Notes under the pieces: generated by a model
What the model saw: the letters and a program-made list of their open reading frames with translations, nothing else
The model's database searches: none
Told to the model about the DNA's origin: nothing
Origin: Pyrus communis
Taxonomy: Eukaryota; Streptophyta; Magnoliopsida; Rosales; Rosaceae
Direction of reading: 5' to 3'
DNA length: 64,000 nt
NCBI RefSeq assembly: GCF_963583255.1
Contig: NC_084808.1
Location: 16,299,725 to 16,363,724, forward strand
Shown here: piece by piece, positions 24,131-35,338 of the stretch
Layout of the letters: every line of letters starts with the position of its first letter
How positions within the stretch are numbered: the first letter of the stretch is position 1
Position numbers and translations under genes: made by a program

Positions 24131-24648
24131 GCTTATTAATTACTTGGTCTACGCGCCACGTAGGCTAAATAGTTTTTAGGTCAACATTTTAGCACGCCCA
24201 GTGGGACCCAATGCTAAAGCTACAAAGTTAATAACCATTGAAACACGGTCAATAAAAAAGAAAATGCTCTCAACTTAAAAACGAGCGAGAAGTGAGCAAA
24301 GGCATAGGACAACCCTGGAAATAGCCTAGTTGTCGAGCCACAAAATGAGGATGGTAGACTTCCCAACTGGCCTGCCGAGCTTCACAACCAAAAGGAATGT
24401 CACAAGCTAGCACGAACGATCCCTAGGTTTGCAGAAGATTGGTGTCTTCTATTTCCTCCTATATGGATATAGGAAGCTGGATGGAGGATGGATAATTTCT
24501 TCGACAACAGATCAGGAATTCATTGTTGGTAAGGTCGTCTATGCCAAAGAAATATTTAAAAATTTCTTTGACTAAGTAAGTCAGGTTTAGGCGTGAAGCA
24601 GTTGAAGGCCAATTGCTTCAGATGAGTCGAAGTTAAAGATCTCTGGCC

Positions 24649-25560
24649 TCAGGATGGCAAAATAGACTTATAGCTAAAGTTGAAATACCCAGAGTTGGCC
24701 GTTCTGATGCAAGTTGATTTTTCCAACGGTTGCCTTGGCCAAATAGAACGTAAAGTGGGCAAAGATGGCGGAGCTAAGGGCCAAAGTATGACACTAGCCA
24801 GGGCTTTAACCACGTGCATATTTCGGCAAGGCATTTGTTCAACTTGGTACAAAAGATGAACTTGTTGTACCAATAGAACAAGAAGGCCTCGTGTGCAGAA
24901 ATTCTTGTGCAACTTGTTTACTTCATCTTTTGATACTTCGCCTTGGTTATCTTTTTTCAAAACTTCAAAAATGTGCTCATCAAAGACTATTTTTAAATCC
25001 AAGTCAAATTGATACCGAGATATAGTGGTATCTATTAGAAAACCAAATGGTAAGGTGCCGAGGATAGTCATCATGTCTATAACTGTTGGACCAATGAGGT
25101 TGAGAGAAAGCACCATAGTGTTGGTGGCCGAGCACCAAAAGCTCATAGTGACCATCAAGAGCTCTTGGTCCATGCTGACCTCAATGGTCGAGATGTTAAT
25201 GGCGTTGAAGATGCCAAGTAATTTCTAGTCGTCGCCGAAGTGTGGTTCCATTTGACTAACCTAAGCAACCTAGGCTGCAGGAGCCGAAGGCCAGGCTCCC
25301 TAAGGTTTGGCCAATTCCTATTTCAACCAATCATATCCTTGGAATAAAGGACTTAGGCAGTGGTCCTTCAGCATTTCAATGATGACCTATAGGACATTGT
25401 CTTTAACAAATGACCCAGGATCTGGTGATAGGTGACTGAATCTTCTTCAAATCGGAGGGTTTTGATGGCAATCCGGTCAATGAAATCGTGACATTTGTCA
25501 CATTCTTCTACGAGCTTCATGATGAAGGTATTGGCAGCCATTGAAGCAAGAGTTTGGAGT
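24649..25560 (-). pseudogene. Antisense plant-mobile-domain-like ORF
   Basis: On the minus strand an ATG near 25560 opens MAANTFIMKLVEECDKC, runs 46 codons and breaks. A 174-codon frame (25173-24649) then contains SLNLIGPTVIDMMTILGTLP and EVSKDEVNKLHKNF. The pattern of a small hydrophobic start, GPTVIDMM and a glycine-led turn resembles plant mobile domain (aminotransferase-like) proteins, which occur both in retroelements and in host MAIN/MAIL genes. It is frameshifted and has no intact copy here. The family call is by pattern and moderately sure; the coding direction is opposite to the element. Confidence 0.5.
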
Positions 25561-26153
25561 TTTTCTGGGTTTCAAAGGTTGGTTCTTTTCTTGGGTGTCA
25601 AATCATCAGAAGCAAAGTGTGAGAATTTAGAATTTTGAAAGCGTAAATGAAGAATGAAGCCAGAAGCAGTATTTATAGGCAGATTAGGAAGAAGATAAAC
25701 GGTCTCAGATTCAAAGCGTAAGTGGTAAATTTGGTCGAAATATTTTTACAATCATTACGAAAATCAAAAATCCAAGCGAAAGGGCTGAAAAACACTCAAA
25801 TCGGGATTGCACGATTATGTATGGCGACGAACTTTAGGGCATGATCATTATAAAGAGACGTTTCAATGTCTACGCGCCTTAGGTGTGTGGCACGTATTGC
25901 CAAATCTAGACAATCGCAACGAGAAAGCGTCGCGTGTCAAAGCTTTGCGATTATCAAAGACTAACATATAGTGGGAGATCGTGTGTGATAGATGTATCTG
26001 AGTGGATGGGGAATATTCATTTTTGCAATGATCTTTTAATCGACCACAAAGTGTAGGCCGGAGGTTTATTTCTTGGTTAATAATGGATCACTTCTTCAAG
26101 GTCGAAGTTCAGCCAAATATGGTAGGTCGAAGACCTCAGAAGTGAGGGGGCAA

Positions 26154-27313
26154 TGTTTGGGTCCAAAATAACACTTTGGGTTAAGCTTAGAATTGTTCTT
26201 GGCCCATGAAGGAATATTGGGAATATTCTTTGCCACAGGTCGAGTCTAGTAGAGTTCGGCATAATCCTATCAGGAGATGGTTTGGCCTGGATAAGGTTGA
26301 AGTGGTCGAATCCTAGTAAGATGAGGATGCTTCATAAGCTAAGGATGCTTTGAGTCAAAAAAGAAGCTGAGAATCAAGGGATGAATCTAAATGATTGAAG
26401 AGCTTGGTTCAGAGTCCTATAAGGGTTAGGATTGGTCGAGACCTGATCAGATTGGGTTAAGGAATTCTAGTCCGAGTGAAATTCTACCTCGGAGATGGAG
26501 GAAATCACTACTATAAATAGAGAAGGGAGTCATCATTCAAAGCCCCTCTAATTCAACGCGCAACTGCCCTACGTAAACATCTCAAACACCTTGAGATTTT
26601 TATTTTCTTTTTCCCGCCAACACATCTTTAGTTTAGATAAACAACACTGTGAAGGCAACTGACAACATCTTCAATTTGGAACAACACTGGAGCTGTAGAA
26701 TTAGCCGACTGAGGAGTACCTTTCGTTTGGATAAATAACACTACTTCGAGACCAACTGATTACCTATACAAGTCTCCTCTAGCAAGGATTTCTGAGTCCT
26801 TGTTGGAAGAGGCCATCTCATCAGCTTTCTCAGCAAAGTGAGGTGTTAACAGGCTCAGCACATTGAAAGCAGAGTTTATTTTATGATTAGATATTCACGA
26901 ATGCATTTTAGAGTTCGACGTATTCTGACGGCCAAACCACATTTACAATCAAGACACTTATCTCTTTTGAGTAATTGTGTCCGCACAGTCTGGTACCAGT
27001 TCGGCGTACTTATATTCTCACAAATATAATTATTGAGGCCGAACTCGGCGCTGATGATTCGTGGACTTTGAAGAAACTAGCAGCCTTGTCTTCAAGCTCT
27101 AGAACCCAAAGGCTGAGATGAGTTCTTTCTTCAGCCGCAATCGCAAGACACAGAAGTAAGCAACGTGCCCAACGCTACATCAACATTCATTTTACTCCCT
27201 AGCCGAACTCAACCGACAAGTTGGCACACTCGGCATTCGACTGAAGGACTTGGTTAGCTTATTAATTACTCAGCCTGAATGCCACATAGGCTAATTAGTT
27301 TTTAAGGTCAACA
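26154..27313 (+). mobile_element. 3' LTR of the gag-pol-less element
   Basis: Begins TGTTTGGGTCC after the polypurine tract and ends AAGGTCAACA. It includes a likely promoter, CTATAAATAGAG, at about 26513-26524. Confidence 0.75.
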
Positions 27314-27640
27314 CACATGCTTACTGATAAGGAAATGGAGAAAGGACATAGATAGATAAGGTGTGAAATTAAAACCGAATTTTTAGGTTAAAATCCTACC
27401 GAAGGCGAATTTGAATTACATTATTGCTAGCCTATTTTGAGACTTAACCCGCCATACGACCCCATTAGTGTAAATACTATCGTTTGTTTAACAATAAAAA
27501 AATTTGGATGAACTTATAAAAGAAAGTTAACAACAGATGTGTTCTTTATCTTATTCCTATAATAACAAAAACCCATAGTTACTCTATTGCTCAATAACTC
27601 ATCATAATGGGACACGTTACCTACAGAATTATTTTCCAAT
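27314..27640. repeat. Complex repeat, copy D (distal part only)
   Basis: Matches copy A around 18935-19010 (ACATGCTTACTGATAA and GGTAAGGTG-like words) and again around 19135-19300 (AAAGAAAGTTAA, GTGTTCTT, CTCAATAACTCATCATAATG). It overlaps part of copy C in copy A coordinates, so it is a separate copy. Confidence 0.6.
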
Positions 27641-27759
27641 ATACATGTGCCAGTGTGCCAAGAAAATACGCCATGCAACTAGCAGAAAAGAGAATTAAGT
27701 ATAAAACCAAAAGAAGCATATGTATGACGTAACTTAACCTTTTGCATCAATATTAGAAT

Positions 27760-27981
27760 GGAGGCAGATTGTCTGCCCTCCTGTTTCGGTGCCCTTCCCA
27801 TCTCCTCCTATTTGTGCGGTCACGGTTAAGTCACATCAACATTTTATATTCTTATTGCTTTTTGTTTTTTTATCTCTATAAAAAAAATCAATATAAAATG
27901 TTGATGTGGCTTAACCGTGACCGCACAAAATAGGAGGGGATGAGAAGGGCATCCAAACAGGAGGGCAGGCAATCTGCCTCC
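27760..27981. mobile_element. Mutator-type MITE with a 9-bp target duplication
   Basis: 222 bp, almost entirely a foldback: inverted repeats of ~92 bp from GGAGGCAGATTG to a short T/A-rich loop, with a handful of mismatches. Flanked by perfect 9-bp repeats TATTAGAAT at 27751-27759 and 27982-27990. A 9-bp duplication with long inverted repeats points to the Mutator superfamily. No coding capacity. Confidence 0.92.
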
Positions 27982-28063
27982 TATTAGAATGGTCCTTCTC
28001 AAAATCATGTTTACTATACAATACAGAAAAATATTCTCAATGAAAATTTAGTAACACTATATT

Positions 28064-28250
28064 CTTTTTTTTTTTCTTCTAAAAACGATATTATCTACTT
28101 TATAGGGGAGGGATGGGCTTAGCCTCATAATGTGCTAACAATAATGTAGTTCAAAGCGAAAATCGAATTTAAGACCTCTTACTTACAAAAATAAAAAATA
28201 AATAAGAAATACCTCTAAACCGTAATATTATGTGACACGTTTTTTTTAAC
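28064..28250. repeat. Dispersed repeat also present at 42.9 kb
   Basis: ATATTATCTACTTTATAGG, CTAACAATAATGTAGTTCAAA and AATCGAA occur in the same order at 42910-43010. Family unknown; no ORF. Confidence 0.5.
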
Positions 28251-28452
28251 TACAATACAAAACTACATTTAACCGTTGTACAATTTGTGGGGACAGAATG
28301 GACATATATCCCACTGAATGAGACAAGAACAAAATATTTGAGAGCAAATAAAGTCAACTAGACTAGAATTACCGCGCCATGGGATCCAAGCTCCTGTGGT
28401 GCACATGTTAGGAAATTGGCATTATAGTGAGTTTGAGAAAACTACATAGTGT

Positions 28453-28790
28453 CACAGCCAAAAAAATATGGTTTTTCCTACAATTTTTTACTCGACGAAT
28501 AAATATTTTGTCGGGTAAGGGGACTTTTATCCGATGGCTATTTTAGTTGGTAGGGTAAAAATGATCAGTATTTAGGGTTACTCAAAATCTTTACGCGACG
28601 AAAGGCTATCGGAGGGCAAGTCACAAATCGTCAAGGAAAATTTTAGTGCGAAGGGAAAAATTGTACACAATATCTGAAGGTTTGCGCGACGAATCATGTC
28701 TTCGTCAACTAGGTTGGCTTTGCCCAACAACAATGTCTATCGGCTAAGTTCTACTATTGGTGGTCAGATCCTCTGGCTATTGTTGTAGTA
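28453..28790. mobile_element. CACTA-like non-autonomous element
   Basis: Left end CACAGCCAAAAAAATATGG and right end GGCTATTGTTGTAGTA resemble CACTACAA-type ends with a few changes. Inside are many copies of CGACGAA, GTCGGGTAA and TCGGCTAA, the subterminal words also seen in repeat copies A-C. I find no matching 3-bp duplication, so the exact ends are uncertain. Confidence 0.5.
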
Positions 28791-28798
28791 AGGTTTTT

Positions 28799-29378
28799 TA
28801 ATTAATGTACACGTGTGAAGAAAATATAAAAAAAAAAAGTTTATACAGTGCTTGTAATGAGAAGCTCTACAACTTTGTGAAGATGTTAACTCCGAAATTC
28901 ACCACCATAATCCCATAAATCATAGATTTAAATTTAACCATTGATTGTAATTTACACTTAATTACATTCTTCTTACCAAATTTTATTTTTTCAAATTTTG
29001 TTTTTTGAAAACATATTCTTTTAGTGGATGCAAAAAGATGAACAGTTCGGATCGTTGATATCACGTTCAAATTTTTAAGGTTAGTGTAAATATTGCTCGG
29101 AGGTTATAAAGTCTCTAGAAAGTATATAACATCGACTCATATTTAATTCGTCGTGAACATCGGAACGTGATATCAACAGTCCGACTGTTCATTTTTCTAA
29201 CATTCGTTAAAAGATCATGTTTACAAAAGATAAAATCTAAAAAATGAAATACAATGAGAAGAATATAGTGTAAACGACAATCGACAGTTAAATATAAGAG
29301 ACTATGGATTATGGTCTAATTTCGGAGTTGATTGTATATGTTTTTACATTTTTCACACTTCTACATTAATTATTATGA
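28799..29378. mobile_element. Foldback element with long imperfect inverted repeats
   Basis: Left arm words TTAATTAATGTACACGTGTGAAG, AACTCCGAAATT, CATAATCC and TTGATATCACGTTC reappear inverted in the right arm, ending TTCACACTTCTACATTAATT. Arms are about 240 bp with many mismatches. No ORF of note and no clear target duplication. Superfamily unknown. Confidence 0.65.
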
Positions 29379-29760
29379 ATTTTTATTAATTTTTCACACA
29401 ACAATAAACTCTATTTATGAGGGTTTGGAGAGTTTTAAAAATCTAAATGACAATATAACCATCGTGTAAGCGTAAAGGATGCAACCACATGCATTTGTAT
29501 TATTTTCACATTTTTCAAATTATTATTATGAATTTTTAATTTGAACTCCCCCTAAAAACACTGTTCACAAGGGTTTGTAGGGTTTTAAAATCCAAACGAC
29601 GATGTTCCCATCACTCAAGTGTAGAGGATACGATCACGAGCGTTTGCATAGTTTTTTTCACATTTTTTCACACTTGTAAATTAATTATTTTGAATTTTTA
29701 ATGTGCTTTCATATTTTTAAATTGCTTTGGTATTTTTAATTTGCTTTGAAATTTTGTAAT
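29379..29760. repeat. Tandem copies of the foldback's outer end
   Basis: The phrase TTTTCACA...AATTATTATGAATTTTTA recurs at about 29345, 29505 and 29655, with GAGGGTTT or AAGGGTTTGTAGGGTTTTAAAA-like words between, giving a ~160-bp period. Confidence 0.5.
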
Positions 29761-30681
29761 CTCACTTATGTGAGATCAAATACTTGGCTATTGTAGTAAG
29801 ATTTTTTGGTAGTTTAAAATTATCAAACTAACTTTTTTCTTATTGGGTTGAAATGGGATACTCATAGGTAAACCTATTAAGAATCCATTATGTGAACTTG
29901 TTTGAATTCATTTCTAAAGCATAGCGTAGTGCAACTCTCAATGTCCAATTATAAAACTAGACCAGTATCATATAGTTCCAACATGGCTTTACTAACGTTG
30001 GATGTTGAAATCATCGGCCTTGTTTTCTTTGTTTCTTGAGCTTCGTTCTGGCCCTTTTCTTCACATAGGGAAATAGGATGAAACTAATATTGCTACGAAA
30101 CGCTCAAGTCTATTCTCTTAGCATGCCAACTATATGGTGAGAGCCCGTATTTTATATTATATCAATGGGTTTTCTTTATATTTATGTCAAATAGGGTTGC
30201 ATATGTGATAACAAAAGGAAATAGTGGCGTGTATTTGAAATGATGGACACACAATTTTCTAGTTACTTGGAGAACACTCTCTATAGCTAGACTTGTCATG
30301 CATTCGGTGTTAACTATATCTTGTATTAGATATATTTGAGGTGCACTCTTTGAAGTGGAGGTGTCATAAGTTTTACCTACACTGGACAAGGGTGTGTGCC
30401 TAGTGTTTTAACTAGTAGGTGCTGTCAATATAAGGGAAAAACCTATCCTAGTTTGGAACCCTAATATTATGAGGGCAAAAGGTGCTCTTTCATTAGTATA
30501 GTTTTCTTACTGTTGGAAGCTACACCCTAACGTGGCACACCAAGGTTTATAGCCATCTACGTGTATATCTTACATTGAGGTTTTAAGGTGCTTGTGAGCA
30601 CTCTTCGCGTAAAGGAAGATGGCAAGTGTTCGTTCATATTGCATGACACCTTTTGCATGCATTTACTTGACCACCACGTAG
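29761..30681. other. Unassigned stretch
   Basis: No supported gene. The small open frame 30389-30162 on the minus strand has no recognisable motif. It is continuous with 33202 onward once the solo LTR is removed. Confidence 0.4.
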
Positions 30682-31865
30682 TAGATTGATGCGTGATTTA
30701 TACGCACACAAATTAAACCCTCTTTTTATCAATTGTAGTAAGTATGTAAGTAGGGATCGTTCTAGACCGGGGATTAGGAGGGATTGTTAACCACTTGGAT
30801 TTGACTCAAAAACGTAAAAACAAAGTTAAAAACTTTCACAAAGACTCAAAGGACTCAAAACAAGTTCAAAAGACTCAAAACTGCCTAAAAACACTAACTA
30901 GGCAGTTTCTGACCTTAAACCCAATGTTGGACGAATTTAAACTAAATGGCTTGATTCAAACGTAAAATAACAATATGAAACACTATACTAGACTCAAAGA
31001 ATGCAAAACTAAACTTTAAAACACTAAAACAAACGAAAAGACTCAAACATCACCCAAAACACTCAAAACTGCCTTAAAATCACTTTCTGGGCAGTTTTGA
31101 GCACTTTGGTGAATTTGGACGAAATTGGGAAATAAATTTAATCAAAACTCTTAAAAACACAAACTAAGACACTTTCTAACTAAATTAGACAATAAAGTAA
31201 AGGGGGATTGAGTTTTGACGAAATTAAAACTAATGCACAGATTCTAATTAAAACAGAATGTAAATATGAAAATGATAAAATGGAATGAATGGATGATGGA
31301 ATAGCTAAGGGGTTCATCTCCATACATGTTATACTTGCATAATAAAATGATTTCCAATTGCATTTCAATAAACTATGATACTCAACACCCCAAGTTAACT
31401 GTGATGCACTAATTAACCTTCAAATCTTCCTAACGTTATTGAATTGGATGATGCATGCGACAATTCAAAACATTCCCCACAAGTCCTCAACATGAATGCA
31501 TAGAAGAGGTACAAGCAAGAATCATTACGCTCTATGAAAATTATAAGTGTTGACGAGGCATTCGTTACTATGATTGCATGAAACTTATGCCAAGAATTTG
31601 TTTAACGCGATTGTTTATAAGCAACCTCCACTACTTGCGAATATAAGTTCGTAACTATTAGGTGAAACTCACTTATATTCTAGCGTCATATTCATGCATG
31701 AAAATTAAGCGCGCATTCTCAATAAACATACATAAATAAGTTATCAATCAAACGGTTAAACAAATTGAATCCACAACTTATGAAACGCAATTAGAAGTAA
31801 TCAAATCAAAATGCAAGCATAAACATATATTTCGAATCCCCCCCTAGCCAAGGGGGGTTTAGTTG

Positions 31866-32062
31866 AATTTAAACATTGGAATCAAAGAAACACCTAAACA
31901 TTCCAACAACTCAAACTTGAATTGTATGAACGTTTAGGCACTCTTCTCTTCCATTCCTCATTCGTACAAAACAAAGAGTATTGAAATTAAACATTGAAAT
32001 CAAAGAAACACCTAAACATTCCAACAACTCAAACTTGAATTGTATGAACGTTTAGGCCCTCT
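31866..32062 (-). repeat. Tandem duplication in the solo LTR, 124-bp period
   Basis: AATCAAAGAAACACCTAAAC and what follows to the GAACGTTTAGGC word occur at about 31878 and 32000. The related LTR at 58454 has a matching pair (59246-59440), so the duplication predates both insertions. Confidence 0.8.
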
Positions 32063-32745
32063 TATCTTCCTCTTCGTTGTAGCACAAGGTCTAAGGATAG
32101 TTTGATGGTGTGAATGGTTTGGGGAGTGGTTGGAGTGGCTGCAATGGAGGAGAAAAGTGTTTTGGTGGCTGCTGCAAGGGTGTGGAGAGGTTTTGACGAA
32201 TTTCTGGAATATGGAAGAGTGAATTGTGTGTGAATGAGTGTGAATGAATGTTGTGTGAAGTGTGTATGGTTTTTATAGGGAGATGAATGGATGGGAGAGG
32301 GAACATGACAGCTAGGTTAAGTGAATGCATGTGCAAAACAGCTAGGATGGCTGAATTTGTAAGGGGAATGCATGTGCAATGTTGGAAATCTGATGGGAGA
32401 AAGGTGGATGCATGTGTTGGCTGATTTAAAGAATGTGAGGGAATGATGAAAGGGGAAACATGACAGCTAGGATGAATGCATGTGGAGTGCATGTGCAATG
32501 TTTTAAAGGATGGAATGCATGTGAATATGCTAGAAATCTGATGGGAATGAATGATTAAATGTGAATGGGTGATTAGAATCTAGGGTGCATGTGGGTTAGA
32601 AATGCATGTGGGTGAATGTTTGAATGATTAAAGGGTGTGGAAGATGGCTGAAATGATGAAAGAATAAAGGGTGCATGTGGGTTAATTAATGAAGGAAATG
32701 CATGTGCAATGACAATGTGTTAGAATGGATGTGTGTTATGCATGT

Positions 32746-32851
32746 TAAGTGATAAGTGATAAGTGATGATGATAAGTGATAAGTGATAAGTGATAAGTGA
32801 TGAGTGATATGATATGTGGTTATGATATGATAAGTGGTGATGATAAGTAAT
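32746..32851. repeat. GATAAGTGAT minisatellite
   Basis: Short units AAGTGAT and GATAAGTGAT repeated about a dozen times. The plus-oriented LTR has the complementary CACTTATCA words at 58850-58970. Confidence 0.85.
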
Positions 32852-33201
32852 GATATGTGGGAGTGTGGCTGAAATGAAGGAGTGGAATGTTGGAATGTTA
32901 TGCACGGCTAAGGAAATTGGAAAGGTTTAAATGTCCTAAAACTAAAGGGAACAAGGTTCCAACACTTTGGTCTTCAATTAGGTCTTCAATTTCGTCCAAC
33001 ACTTTGGGGCCAAGCATAAGCTATCCATCCTTAGCCCAAAAGTGCTCCAAAGGTCTCCAAAATGCATCTTTTTGCTCCTTTAGCCCTTTGGACCTACAAA
33101 CACACGAAAATAGCTTAAAGTACTAAAATAACTAAAGAAACATAACGTAAATGCACGAGAACAAGCCATTTAAGTTGCATGAATATGCTCCTATCATAGA
33201 T

Positions 33202-34560
33202 TCGAAGATCATCTAATTCTTTGCCGCCTTAGGTGTCACTGGAACCTTTCCAACCATTTGATCACATCCGCCTTGATAGCCGATTAATCTCCTGTAAAAG
33301 AACGACAGCAAAAGAACGACAGCATGCAGTGCATGCAATATGGTTCTCCTAGGGTGGTAGAGAGATTAGGAAAAGAAACAGAGCTAGGGTTTTAGGGTTT
33401 GAAGTGTGTGAAGATGTTAGTTGGGTTGTCTTGTCAAAGTTCAGAATATCAAGGTGAGTGGTTTATTTCAAAATGTTCTTATTTTCGATAAATGAAAACT
33501 ACGAATTATTGTGGGTTTTATTTAATTTTTAAATATCTCTCTATTTCAAGTCAATCATGTTGAATTTGGTGGAAATACTTTTGGAGTTATTATATATGGT
33601 GATATGTGGTTCATTTGGAAATGTTTAAGAGCATGGGAACTTTAGTGTTGCATTAATCTGAGGATAAATGTAAAATGCACACAAGGACATTAGGGCAAAA
33701 TGGCCATTAGGGTTCACGTGGTGAGTTACATTTGATGAAGAATACAATGGACACATAAGGAGATGATGTGATATGAAATTATTTGTGGTTAAAGCTTTTG
33801 ATCTATGTATGATATATATTTTCTAGCATTTGTAAACAACATCGCTTGATTTGCATACTGCATATTCTAGTCACAGGGCAACGGTAGTTGTTGCTCACCC
33901 CTCATCTTTTTATTTTACAGATGAGTTATTTGACAAGATAATTGTTAGACAAGCTGAGATTGTATTAGACGAAAGATTTAAGAGTTTTTATTATTTTGTA
34001 CACCCTGTAAAGCTTTTGTAGTTATTTTTATAAGAGAAGTTTTGTTTTTCTTATTTATTATTTTTACTTTACGGGTATATTCATTTGGTATTGGGTCGAC
34101 CGTCGAAGTAGTTGCGTCATAGCCGAAGGCTTAGTAACCCCCATCCCATTGTTGGCCAAGGCATCTAGTCTCCCTATTGGATGCTTTTACCAGTTGTCTT
34201 AGCATCTGCAATGTGGTATATTAAATAGAATAGTAAATAGACCTCCCCAACTTGCTCGTAATGTGTGATCCGATTAGTTAATGTGTTAATCCGAAATTTA
34301 TTATTTTTGTATCATTTCAAGTCGGGTTACCAATTCGTCTAAGAAATTAGAAGAAAAGAAAAACTCTGCCGCCAAAGATTCCAACGCCATTCTGTTCTTA
34401 ATCTTATTTCCGAGTTTTATATTTAGATTAGCTGCCCAGATATTGTCCAAGCCTGAAAACTCTGTTGTTTGTCCGTCCAAGCCTCGGCAACATTTTGAAA
34501 AAAAGCCCCATAGAGGAAATTAGCCCAACCCCATAAGTTTGGCCCAAATATATGAACCAA
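33202..34560. other. Unassigned stretch upstream of the PRA1 gene
   Basis: No ORF I can support. It includes a short repeat AAAGAACGACAGC (twice, 33297-33324) and a 13-base palindrome-like GCATGCAGTGCATGC beside it. Some phrases, such as GTTGCTCACCCCTCATC, look like retroelement LTR sequence, but I cannot define ends. Confidence 0.35.
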
Positions 34561-34574
34561 CTTTCAGTCTTGGG

Positions 34575-34583
34575 ATAAATAAA
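34575..34583 (+). promoter_or_regulatory. Possible TATA box of the PRA1 gene
   Basis: ATAAATAAA about 200 bp before the start codon, with a compact 5' leader after it. Position fits; no other evidence. Confidence 0.35.
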
Positions 34584-34777
34584 CCCTCGGCTAACAGTAT
34601 CCAGTCCTAGCGGAGGTCAAACTCCGTTGACCGAAGGCCATTTTCCCATTAGCAGCGAGCGAGAGGAGAGATTGATACCAAAGGAAACACAAACACCCCA
34701 ACTCTCTGATTTCCTCCGCCCGATTTCCAGTACTCTCCGCCGTAAAAAATCAGTTCTTTCGAGAAACCCACCTCGCA

Positions 34778-35314
34778 ATGTCCGCTGGATTGATTTCCCA
34801 GTTCAAGGAAGCGACACAAACGGCAAGGGCCACGCTCCGGCCATGGGGTGAGCTCCTGGAGCCCACCTCACTCAGCCTCCCCTCCAGTCTGTCTGACGCG
34901 ACGACCCGACTCGCCCAGAACTTGACCCACTTCCGCTCCAACTACGCCCTGATCGCCCTGATCGTTCTCTTCCTCAGCCTCCTCTACCACCCGTTCTCCA
35001 TCATCGTCTTCTTGATTGTCTTCGCCGCGTGGCTCGTGCTCTACTTCTCGCGTGACCAGCCTCTCGAGGTGTTCGGGTTTGTGGTCCCGGACCGAGTCGT
35101 GATGGTTGTTCTTGCGGTGGTGACGGTGGTGGCTCTGGTCCTGACTCACGTGTGGGTCAACGTCGTCGTTTCGGGGGTGATTGGGGTCGTTTTGATTGGG
35201 CTGCATGCGGTGTTTAGGGGGACGGAGGATCTTGTTATGGACGATCAGGAATCGCCGTATGGGGCTCTGCTCTCGGATGATGCTGACCCAAGTGGGAATT
35301 ACACCATTATGTGA
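34778..35314 (+). CDS. PRA1 family protein (prenylated Rab acceptor type)
   Basis: An intact single-exon gene of 178 codons. PRA1 proteins sit in ER, Golgi and endosomal membranes and bind prenylated Rab GTPases during vesicle traffic. Visible here: RPWGELLEP at residues 21-29, a family signature; four hydrophobic segments in two hairpins (about 57-70, 73-90, 105-122, 125-145) separated by the hydrophilic SRDQPLEVFG loop (91-100); then the conserved FRGTEDLVMDDQE tail (146-158) and an acidic C-terminus. Length (178) is normal for the family, and plant PRA1 genes are usually intronless. The start codon has a good context (CGCAATGTC) and no upstream in-frame alternative with family similarity. 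Within the family it looks closest to the D/E/F-type proteins, but I do not fix the subgroup. GC content is clearly higher than its surroundings. Confidence 0.93.
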   Translation: MSAGLISQFKEATQTARATLRPWGELLEPTSLSLPSSLSDATTRLAQNLTHFRSNYALIALIVLFLSLLYHPFSIIVFLIVFAAWLVLYFSRDQPLEVFGFVVPDRVVMVVLAVVTVVALVLTHVWVNVVVSGVIGVVLIGLHAVFRGTEDLVMDDQESPYGALLSDDADPSGNYTIM

Positions 35315-35338
35315 CTGTATCTCTCCAAATTTTATAAG

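Larger units (their letters stand above)
24131..27313 (+). mobile_element. Gag-pol-less LTR element with an antisense ORF (5' LTR truncated)
   Basis: Only the last ~56 bp of the 5' LTR remain (24131-24186, ending TTAGGTCAACA), then a primer-site-like TTTTAGCACGCCCAGTGGGA (24187-24206). The 3' LTR is 1160 bp (26154-27313) and ends with a matching stretch, TAAGGTCAACA. A polypurine tract AGTGAGGGGGCAA lies at 26141-26153. The ~1.9 kb interior has no gag, protease, RT or integrase, and its only coding signal runs on the opposite strand. This fits a LARD-type non-autonomous element. The right side abuts repeat copy D. Confidence 0.8.
30687..33196 (-). mobile_element. Solo LTR of an Athila-like element, minus orientation
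   Basis: 2510 bp. On the minus strand it starts TGATAGGAGCATATTCATG and ends TATAAATCACGCATCA. Perfect 5-bp duplication TAGAT at 30682-30686 and 33197-33201, with no internal element sequence. It is closest to the LTR at 58454. It contains the CCTCCTAATCCCCGG block near its 3' end (about 30766-30782, inverted), a ~124-bp tandem duplication (31866-32062) and a GATAAGTGAT array. TATAAAA on the minus strand at 32271-32277 is the likely promoter. Confidence 0.93.

Noticed and set aside
32091..32498. 135-codon minus-strand ORF in the solo LTR
   Set aside because: Repetitive CATGCATTC-type LTR sequence; not conserved in the LTR at 58454.
34868..35206. 112-codon minus-strand ORF opposite the PRA1 gene
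   Set aside because: Antisense shadow of the membrane segments; histidine/aspartate-rich artefact.
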